The translations under genes and the position numbers were made by a program. From a virus: DNA of 33,332 nucleotides. The DNA is taken from positions 1 through 33,332 of the IMG/VR virus record IMGVR_UViG_3300013006_002412. One strand, 5' to 3'. Of this stretch, positions 28,206 through 33,332 are shown piece by piece. Under the pieces are notes generated by a model that saw only the letters and a list, made by a program, of their open reading frames with translations, did not search any database and was not told the DNA's origin. Positions within the stretch are counted from its first letter, which is position 1. Each line of letters opens with the position of its first letter.

Positions 28206-28424
28206 ATGCGTAAGATTGTCAGCATGTGCGGTGTCCTGGCGCTCGCCTCCATGTGCTCGATGAGCGCCGAGGGCGGCGAGGAGGCCGGTGCCGGCGGCGA
28301 GTCGGCGGCCGAAGTCGAGGGCGAGGCCGCCGCGGCCGTCGAGGCCGAGGAAACCGCCACCGACGATGCCACCGACGACGACGACGCGAGCGACGAAGAC
28401 GAGGACGCCCCCGCGGCGGCCTGA
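28206..28424 (+). CDS. Very acidic small protein with hydrophobic N-terminus
   Basis: A 72-residue protein, AGGAG upstream. The first 20 residues (MRKIVSMCGVLALASMCSMS) look like a signal peptide or membrane anchor: basic start, hydrophobic core, and a Cys that does not fit a good lipobox because Met precedes it. The rest is almost only E, D, A, G and T (EEAGAGGESAAEVEGEAAAA, then DDATDDDDASDEDEDAPAAA). The charge is strongly negative, as in DNA-mimic proteins, but the low complexity does not suggest a folded mimic. No family is recognised. Confidence 0.6.
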   Translation: MRKIVSMCGVLALASMCSMSAEGGEEAGAGGESAAEVEGEAAAAVEAEETATDDATDDDDASDEDEDAPAAA

Positions 28425-28435
28425 CGCCCCAGGAG

Positions 28436-28456
28436 CCCGGCGCCTCGCGCGCCGGG
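28436..28456 (+). terminator. Perfect 8-bp-stem hairpin in spacer
   Basis: CCCGGCGC (28436-28443) pairs with GCGCCGGG (28449-28456) around CTCGC, 11 bp after the preceding stop, followed by GATGATGGCG. It has the same layout as the spacer at 28137-28163 and no U-tract. Confidence 0.5.
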
Positions 28457-28486
28457 CCGATGATGGCGAACTGAGGCTAACCCCGT

Positions 28487-28654
28487 ATGACCGACAATCC
28501 TCTCATCAATGCGCCTGCGCGCATCTCGGACCTTCCGCTCGCAGACCGCAAGGCCGCGATGCTCGAGCGCGATGCCAGCCGCCGGGACCAGTGGTTGCAG
28601 CGGCGCGAGCGGCGCGGCCTGTTCGCGCGTCTGATCGATCGGGTGCGCGGGTGA
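28487..28654 (+). CDS. Small basic helical protein
   Basis: A 55-residue protein from ATG 28487. It has a short N-terminus, then one long Arg-rich helix (RKAAMLERDASRRDQWLQRR and on to LFARLIDRVRG). Its stop overlaps the GTG start of the ATPase gene (GTGA at 28651), suggesting coupled translation and perhaps a functional partnership. The Shine-Dalgarno is weak. No family is recognised. Confidence 0.55.
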   Translation: MTDNPLINAPARISDLPLADRKAAMLERDASRRDQWLQRRERRGLFARLIDRVRG

Positions 28655-30375
28655 GCGCGTTGATCGGCACCACGGCCGCGGGCCACCAGCTCGATATTGG
28701 GCTCGACGACCTGATCGGCGCGCACCTGATCGTCGCGGCCAACAGCGGCGGCGGAAAGAGCGGCGCGATCCGCAAGCTGCTCGAGTCCACGCACGGGCAG
28801 GTCCAGCAGATCATCCTCGACGCCGAAGACGAGTTCTACACCCTGCGCGAGCGCTACGACTATGTGATCGCGGGCGGGGAGGGCGGGGACACACCGGCGA
28901 CCGTCGACACCGCCGCAGCGCTCGCCCAGGCGGCGCTTTCGCATGGCTTCTCGCTTATAGCCCAGATCAACGACCTGCCCAACGAGCCAGGCAAGAACGC
29001 GGCCGTCTTCATCGCGACCTTCTTGGAAGCGCTGCTCGCCGCGCCGCGCGACCAGTGGCGGCCCATCCTCCTCGTGATCGACGAGGCGCAGCGCTTCGCG
29101 CCGACCAAGGGCTCGAGCGAGGCGGCCGAGGCGCTCAAGGACCTGCTCCAGCGCGGCCGCAAGCGCGGCTTCACCGCGGTGCTCGCCACCACCCGGATTT
29201 CCGAGCTGGACGCCGGCGTGCGCGGGCTCGCGCGGAACTGGATGCTCGGCTTCGTCGGGCAGACGCTGGACCGCAAAACCGCAGCCGAGCAGCTGGGCTT
29301 CCCGCCGAGCAGCGCCGAGGCGCGCGGGCTGCAGCACCTCGAGCCGCGCCAATTCTGGGGTTTCGGCCCCGCGATCTCGCGCACGGCGGTGCTGTTCACC
29401 GTCGCGGCGGTCGAGACCACCATCGTCAAATCGGGGCAGGCAAAGGTGCCGACCCCGCCGGCGCCGGAAGCGCTGCGCGAGATCCTCGCCGGCCTCGCGG
29501 CGGCGCCTGCTAGCGACGCTTTAATTTCTGCCCCCTCATCGGAGGGCGCAAATCTTAGAGCCGCCGCGATGGAGCAGCGCGCGCTGGCTGCGGAGGACAT
29601 GCTCTCCGGCTTCATTAAAGCGCACCGGCTGGCAGGGCATTCCTTGAGCGACATCGGCGAGGCACTCGCGCTCCTCGGCCAGCGATTCGACGCGCTGAGC
29701 GATACCCTCAACTTCGCAGATGCCATTGCCTTCAGCGCCGAGCGGCACCTGGTCCCCAATGGCTGGGTACGGCCGGGCGTGCTCGCAGACAAGATCCCCG
29801 CGCAAGGCGGCGGAGGCCCCGAGGTAGACGAAGGGCAAACAGAGGGGCGTCAGGTGATGACGTCAGCGGCCCCGAGGGTGCAGGCTCCAGCACCGGCGGC
29901 AAGAACCGCAATGGAGAAGGCGGGCGGGGGTAATGCCTCGCCTGCCGCCCTCGCGATCGCGGATCTCCTCGACCGCATCAATCCGGCGCGTGTAACCTGG
30001 ACCCAGGCCGCTACCCTGACCGGCCGAAAGGCCAGCGGCGGCAACTTCAACGCGGCCCGCAAATGGCTGCGCGAGAGCGGGCGCCTTATCGAAGACGGCG
30101 AGTTCATCAGGTCGTCCCAGCCTGAGCCCGCCGGGATGACTCGTGCCGAAGCGCTTGAGCTTTGGCGGTCGGTGCTCAGGACCCCAGCGCCCCGCATGAT
30201 CGATGCGCTCTCCGCCGGGCCGCTCACCCGCGAGCAGCTAGGCGCTGCGCTCGGCGCCGCCCCGCGCGGCGGCAATTTCAACAGCGGGCTGGCCCAGCTT
30301 CGGCGGAACGGTGTCGCCGTGGAAATCAGCGGCATGATCGGGCTGGCGACCGTCCTTCCTGGAGAGAAAGCATGA
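28651..30375 (+). CDS. FtsK/HerA-type ATPase with C-terminal winged-helix repeats
   Basis: A 574-residue protein from GTG 28651. The RecA-like motor has Walker A 'ANSGGGKSGAI' (30-40) and Walker B 'PILLVIDEAQRF' (138-149). 'LLQRGRKRGFTAVLATTRISELDAGVRGLARN' follows, the HerA/FtsK-like arrangement (DUF87-type). The segment near 290-420 is variable. The C-terminal part has two similar modules, 'TWTQAATLTGRKASGGNFNAARKWLRESG' and 'TREQLGAALGAAPRGGNFNSGLAQLRRNG', which read as tandem winged helices sharing GGNFN. HerA/FtsK motors pump or remodel DNA. No NurA-type nuclease is adjacent. In a phage early operon it could act in DNA processing, recombination or defence. Confidence 0.82.
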   Translation: MSALIGTTAAGHQLDIGLDDLIGAHLIVAANSGGGKSGAIRKLLESTHGQVQQIILDAEDEFYTLRERYDYVIAGGEGGDTPATVDTAAALAQAALSHGFSLIAQINDLPNEPGKNAAVFIATFLEALLAAPRDQWRPILLVIDEAQRFAPTKGSSEAAEALKDLLQRGRKRGFTAVLATTRISELDAGVRGLARNWMLGFVGQTLDRKTAAEQLGFPPSSAEARGLQHLEPRQFWGFGPAISRTAVLFTVAAVETTIVKSGQAKVPTPPAPEALREILAGLAAAPASDALISAPSSEGANLRAAAMEQRALAAEDMLSGFIKAHRLAGHSLSDIGEALALLGQRFDALSDTLNFADAIAFSAERHLVPNGWVRPGVLADKIPAQGGGGPEVDEGQTEGRQVMTSAAPRVQAPAPAARTAMEKAGGGNASPAALAIADLLDRINPARVTWTQAATLTGRKASGGNFNAARKWLRESGRLIEDGEFIRSSQPEPAGMTRAEALELWRSVLRTPAPRMIDALSAGPLTREQLGAALGAAPRGGNFNSGLAQLRRNGVAVEISGMIGLATVLPGEKA

Positions 30376-30686
30376 ACGATCTCGTCTCCGCGTCGCTCGC
30401 CTGGGTCCGGTCGTCGGACTATGTTGAGCTGACCTCGCGCCAGCTCGCGCTCCTCGGCCTCGTCTGCGACGAGGAGGGGCCGCATTATGTCCGCCGACTT
30501 GCTCAATCCCTCAAGGTGTCGAAGCCGGTCATCACCCGCGCTGCCACGACGCTGGAAGAGCGCGGTCTGGTTGTGCGCCGCCGGCCGACCGCCGATCGCC
30601 GCGACAAGGTGCTCGAGGCGACCAGCGCGGGCCGCGAGTTCCGCGACATGCTGGCGCTCCTCGTTGGGAGCCAGGCGCATGGCTGA
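30372..30686 (+). CDS. MarR-like winged-helix regulator
   Basis: A 104-residue protein from ATG 30372, overlapping the ATPase stop (ATGA). It has a winged helix with the MarR wing: 'LTSRQLALLGLVCDEEGPHYVRRLAQSLKVSKPVITRAATTLEERGLVVRRRPTADRRDKVLEATSAG'. It is shorter than full MarR (about 140), lacking part of the dimerisation helices. It probably controls its own operon or host genes. The DRRDK wing motif is intact. Confidence 0.85.
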   Translation: MNDLVSASLAWVRSSDYVELTSRQLALLGLVCDEEGPHYVRRLAQSLKVSKPVITRAATTLEERGLVVRRRPTADRRDKVLEATSAGREFRDMLALLVGSQAHG

Positions 30687-31443
30687 TCGGCCGATCATCT
30701 TCTCGGCCCCGATGGTCCGCGCGCTGCTCGATGGGCGAAAGACGCAGACCCGGAGGCTGCTGTCGCAGGCGCGTGTGTTCGCGACGCCAGAGAGTTCGGC
30801 GTTCACCCTGAGCGGTGGCGATATGATCCGCGCGCTGCAGGGAGCGTCCGACTTCCGCCACCTGCACGAGACCGGTTGGTTCTGGGAAGCCGACGCGTTC
30901 GAGTGGCAGGCGCCGGCAACGCGCACCGGATGGATGGCGCATATCGGCTATGCGGCCGGCGACCGCCTCTATGTCCGCGAGCATTGGAAGACTCCCCTCG
31001 CATATGAGGATCTCGCGCCGAGTGAGCTCGGTGGCGAAGAAGCGGTCATGTACCTCGCCGATGGCCACATCGACATGCTCGGGCGCGGCGACCGGACGAC
31101 CCTATTCGGCAGGCACCGCCAGGGAATGCACATGCCCCGCTGGGCCTCTCGCCTCACGCTGATTGTGGACGAGGTGCGGATCCAGCGCCTCAACGACCTG
31201 ACCGAGGAAGAGGCCATTGCCGAGGGCGTCGCCGAGCACCCGGTTAAGGGCTTCTGGGTGCCGGGCGTCGAGCACGCGAGCAAAGATTTCCCTTTGCTTT
31301 CGCGCGCGACCGGCCGCGGCATGTTCGCGGCGCTGTGGGATACCCTGCACGGCTCCGGCGAATGGCTGGCGAACCCCGTGGTGGTGGCGCTGACCTTCCG
31401 CGTGGAGCGGGGTAATATCGACAATCTCGGAGGCGACGCGTGA
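30679..31443 (+). CDS. ASCH/PUA-like phage protein
   Basis: A 254-residue protein from ATG 30679, 8 bases inside the MarR-like gene. The opening 'DRPIIFSAPMVRALLDGRKTQTRRLL' is the hallmark of a common phage protein family with an ASCH (PUA-like) RNA-binding fold. Then come 'GDRLYVREHWKT' and 'MPRWASRLTLIVDEVRIQRLNDLTEEEAIAEGV', with the last strand 'NPVVVALTFRVER'. The fold suggests RNA or modified-nucleotide binding; the biological role in phages is not established. The length is normal for the family. Confidence 0.8.
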   Translation: MADRPIIFSAPMVRALLDGRKTQTRRLLSQARVFATPESSAFTLSGGDMIRALQGASDFRHLHETGWFWEADAFEWQAPATRTGWMAHIGYAAGDRLYVREHWKTPLAYEDLAPSELGGEEAVMYLADGHIDMLGRGDRTTLFGRHRQGMHMPRWASRLTLIVDEVRIQRLNDLTEEEAIAEGVAEHPVKGFWVPGVEHASKDFPLLSRATGRGMFAALWDTLHGSGEWLANPVVVALTFRVERGNIDNLGGDA

Positions 31444-31646
31444 GGCGCCCCCTCGACCGCGCTGACGGGCGCCCCCGCATCCATATCTGGCCTACCGCGT
31501 CGGGCTGGTTCCATTGGTCCATCGGACCCACGGGCCAGCGGTTCGCCGAGACGGAGACACCAGGGCGAGCAGTGGACGCCGCGATCTTGCACCTCGGCGA
31601 GAAGACCGCAGCTGGCACCGTCGTGATAGTCGAGCCGCAGCTGTGA
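31440..31646 (+). CDS. Small hypothetical protein
   Basis: A 68-residue protein starting at GTG 31440 (GTGA overlap). 'RIHIWPTASGWFHWSIGPTGQRFAETETPGRAVDAAILHL' forms a likely beta-beta-alpha unit. No family is recognised. It overlaps a possible GTG start of the next gene at 31643. Confidence 0.6.
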   Translation: MRRPLDRADGRPRIHIWPTASGWFHWSIGPTGQRFAETETPGRAVDAAILHLGEKTAAGTVVIVEPQL

Positions 31647-31660
31647 GCGGGAAGGAGCCC

Positions 31661-31861
31661 ATGGCGCCGTGGGTCCAGCGCGACTTGGCGCCGCTGCTCG
31701 CGCGCCTCAGCACCGACCGCTGGACGGCCGAGGCCGATATCGTCCCGACCCTCGCGTTGGCTCAACTGCGCATCTTCCTCGCCGTGACCTTCGGCCTGGT
31801 CGAACGCCGGCGCCGCCTCTTCCGCCGGTCGTGGAAAATCCGCCTCGTGCCGCCGAGCTGA
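31661..31861 (+). CDS. Small basic hypothetical protein
   Basis: A 66-residue protein from ATG 31661, with GAAGGAG 4-10 bases upstream; a GTG at 31643 overlapping the previous stop would add six residues. 'LAPLLARLSTDRWTAEADIVPTLALAQLRIFLAVTFGLVERRRRLFRRSWKIRLV' has one moderately hydrophobic helix followed by a cluster of arginines. It could be peripheral to the membrane or bind nucleic acid. The function is unknown. Confidence 0.6.
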   Translation: MAPWVQRDLAPLLARLSTDRWTAEADIVPTLALAQLRIFLAVTFGLVERRRRLFRRSWKIRLVPPS

Positions 31862-31869
31862 CCAATCCG

Positions 31870-31888
31870 CCCGGCCGTGATCGCCGGG
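31870..31888 (+). terminator. Short GC hairpin upstream of xis-like gene
   Basis: CCCGGC (31870-31875) and GCCGGG (31883-31888) flank a 7-base loop, 9 bp after the stop at 31861, in the 119-bp gap before the excisionase-like gene. There is no U-tract. It may partly separate the early operon from xis-int. Confidence 0.35.
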
Positions 31889-31980
31889 CAGGTGCCCAAC
31901 CTCAGCAGGGCGCGGTCTGACCAGCCGCTACGGGGGTGACCAGCGCGGGAGAGCAGCGGCACATGAATTGAAGGATCGAG

Positions 31981-32250
31981 ATGAACGCGCTGACGCGCCT
32001 GGAGATGTGCCCCGATTGGCCGGCCCGGATGACGGCGCCGGTGGCGGCGCTGTTCATGGGCGTCTCCGAGACGAAGTTCCTTGAGCAGTACGGCGAAATC
32101 GGGGTGAGGGACGGCGGCAACAAGTTCTGGGCCAAGGTGCAGCTGGAGCGAATCGTTGCTGAGCAATTCGATCTCGGTACGGTGTCGCACGCGGCGCCCG
32201 TCTCGGCCGAATCCGAATACGACCGTTGGAAGGCAGGGCGCGGGAGATGA
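31981..32250 (+). CDS. Excisionase/AlpA-like HTH protein
   Basis: An 89-residue protein with AAGGA upstream. 'DWPARMTAPVAALFMGVSETKFLEQYGEIGVRDGGNKFWAKVQLERIVAEQF' reads as a MerR/AlpA-type winged helix of the excisionase superfamily: helix, turn, wing (GVRDGGNKFW), then a helix. Its place directly before the integrase with an ATGA overlap strongly suggests it acts as Xis, bending att-site DNA and steering recombination toward excision. Confidence 0.75.
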   Translation: MNALTRLEMCPDWPARMTAPVAALFMGVSETKFLEQYGEIGVRDGGNKFWAKVQLERIVAEQFDLGTVSHAAPVSAESEYDRWKAGRGR

Positions 32251-33332
32251 GCGCAATGCCGGCAGGTCTGCATATCGTGACGAAGCGCCCGAAGAATGGG
32301 CCGATCACCTACTACGTCTACGCTTGGCGCGGCGGACCGCAGATCCTGAAGAAGGAGGGCGGGGCGAAGCCGGCGATTACCCGGGAGCTGACGGATGCGG
32401 CGGCCGAGCTGCGGCGCGAGAAGCCCGAGGCTAGCGCGGACACGATCTCCGGCCTGATCGAGCTCTACACCTCCAGCGCAGAATGGAAGCGGCTCTCGCC
32501 TTCGGCGCGCACCGACTACGGCACCTGGCACAAGCGTATCACGGACGAGTTCGGGAAGACGCCGCTCAGGGTGTTCGCGGACCGCCGCGTCCGCGGCGAC
32601 GTTCTCGAATGGCGCGACAGGTGGGCGGAGCAGCCCCGCAGCGCCGATGCTGCGATCACCGCCTTCTCTGCGCTGCTGAGCTGGGCGTTCGACCGCGGCC
32701 GCCTGCCGGCGAACGTTCTCCTCGGCACTGAGCGTCTCTACGAGAGCGACCGGTCGGACATTATTTGGGAGGCGCAGCACTTTGAGGCGTTCCTGCCGGC
32801 GGCGTCGGTCGAGATCCGCGAGGCCGTGGAGCTGGCCGCCTGCACCGGCATCCGCCGCGGTGACTTGGTGCGCATCCCCTGGGCGGCGATCGGCGAGCAC
32901 GCGATCATCTGGAACACCGGCAAGAGCCGCGGCAAGACCACGATCCGGGTGCCGCTGCTGCCCGAGGCGCGCGATATCCTGGCACGCATCAAGGCGCGGC
33001 ACGCCGCCGAGATGGCACGGAAAGTCCCGAGCAAGCGGAAACCGCTGCCCGAGACTGTCCTCTCGAGCAGCTACTGGCGGCCGTGGACGCCGAAGGGGCT
33101 GGGGAGCCGTTTCAACGACGCGAAGCAGGACAGCGGCATCGAGGTCAACTTCCACGATCTGCGCGGCACCTTCGCGACTCGCTGCATGATCGCCGGCCTC
33201 AACGACCAGGAGATCGCGGACATCCTCGGCTGGTCGACGAAGGACGTCGCCAAGATCCGGGAAAAATATGTCAGCCAGAGCCGCGTCATCATCTCGATTG
33301 GCGAGCGGATCTCCGCCACGAGGGCGGGGTGA
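32247..33332 (+). CDS. int: Tyrosine-recombinase integrase
   Basis: A 361-residue phage integrase, complete, ending exactly at the window edge. The N-terminal arm-binding part is small. The core-binding SAM-like region is about 65-160. The catalytic domain has Arg203 ('CTGIRRGDL'), Lys226 ('NTGKSRGK'), His303 and Arg306 ('NFHDLRGTFATR'), Trp329 in place of the second His ('LGWS', an accepted variant) and the nucleophile Tyr341 ('REKYVSQS'). I start at ATG 32247, which overlaps the xis-like stop and has GGGAG upstream. attP would normally lie just past this gene, outside the window. Confidence 0.94.
   Translation: MSAMPAGLHIVTKRPKNGPITYYVYAWRGGPQILKKEGGAKPAITRELTDAAAELRREKPEASADTISGLIELYTSSAEWKRLSPSARTDYGTWHKRITDEFGKTPLRVFADRRVRGDVLEWRDRWAEQPRSADAAITAFSALLSWAFDRGRLPANVLLGTERLYESDRSDIIWEAQHFEAFLPAASVEIREAVELAACTGIRRGDLVRIPWAAIGEHAIIWNTGKSRGKTTIRVPLLPEARDILARIKARHAAEMARKVPSKRKPLPETVLSSSYWRPWTPKGLGSRFNDAKQDSGIEVNFHDLRGTFATRCMIAGLNDQEIADILGWSTKDVAKIREKYVSQSRVIISIGERISATRAG

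Noticed and set aside
31859-31942. Three TGACCA repeats in the gap before the xis-like gene, considered as Xis or Int binding sites
   Set aside because: Six-base repeats with irregular spacing (59 and 19 bp) are easily found by chance, and one lies within the end of a coding sequence. There is not enough to call a regulatory element.
33250-33332. Search for attP/attL at the integrase end
   Set aside because: The window stops at the integrase stop codon and no tRNA gene or matching direct repeat is visible at either edge, so no attachment site can be supported.
1-33332. tRNA or rRNA genes
   Set aside because: I saw no cloverleaf with a recognisable T-arm or acceptor end, and no rRNA-like conserved stretches, on either strand; a covariance-model scan would be decisive.

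Overview
The window reads as most of one temperate tailed phage genome (a prophage) in a GC-rich alphaproteobacterium, probably a sphingomonad or relative. The alphaproteobacterial assignment is inference from high GC, a MucR/Ros-type regulator, a DUF2312/GapR-like protein, and heavy GTG-start and ATGA-overlap usage. Tail and lysis genes are not seen and probably lie beyond the left edge. The right edge coincides exactly with the stop codon of a tyrosine integrase, so no attachment site can be seen.

Layout. (1) Positions 1-8699, minus strand: head module, read from right to left. It contains terminase small and large subunits, a portal fused to a Mu F-like domain, a prohead protease, the HK97-type major capsid protein, an Ala/Pro-rich protein, a head-tail connector and a cut-off gp10-like gene. 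Rho-independent-type hairpins flank the capsid gene on both sides. (2) Positions 9004-12481, plus strand: an accessory (moron-like) block inserted against the flow of its neighbours. It holds a HigB/HigA toxin-antitoxin pair with its own operator-promoter, a DUF4942 methyltransferase, two small or hypothetical proteins and a membrane-anchored coiled-coil protein. (3) Positions 12503-21524, minus strand: the early replication and regulation operon, tightly packed with ATGA-type overlaps. In transcription order it has a Cro-like repressor, small proteins, two DNA-binding proteins, a GapR-like protein, a RuvC-like resolvase, DnaB helicase, a C2H2 mini zinc finger, a DUF1376 replication protein with an origin-like patch, and a helix-turn-helix protein. 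It ends with a tRNA-guanine-transglycosylase-like protein overlapping a PP-loop ATPase with a cysteine cluster. (4) Positions 21537-22823: the immunity region. A LexA/CI-type S24 repressor gene faces the Cro-like gene across three operators, and the same three operators recur in mirrored order at a strong early promoter beyond a HIRAN-domain gene. (5) Positions 22866-33332, plus strand: the second early operon. It has many small phage proteins, RecT annealase, a MucR-like regulator, an FtsK/HerA-type ATPase, a MarR-like regulator, an ASCH-like protein, an excisionase-like HTH protein and the integrase.

How the parts fit. CI should silence both early promoters through the paired operator clusters. 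Cro, DnaB and the DUF1376 protein would start lytic replication on one side, while RecT, Xis and Int handle recombination and excision on the other. The terminase-to-capsid operon is the late module. The least explained parts are the TGT-like/PP-loop pair at the end of the early operon, which looks like a candidate nucleic-acid base modification cassette, the recurring CCCTACCAAGGAACC leader motif, and the HerA-like ATPase carrying tandem winged-helix repeats.
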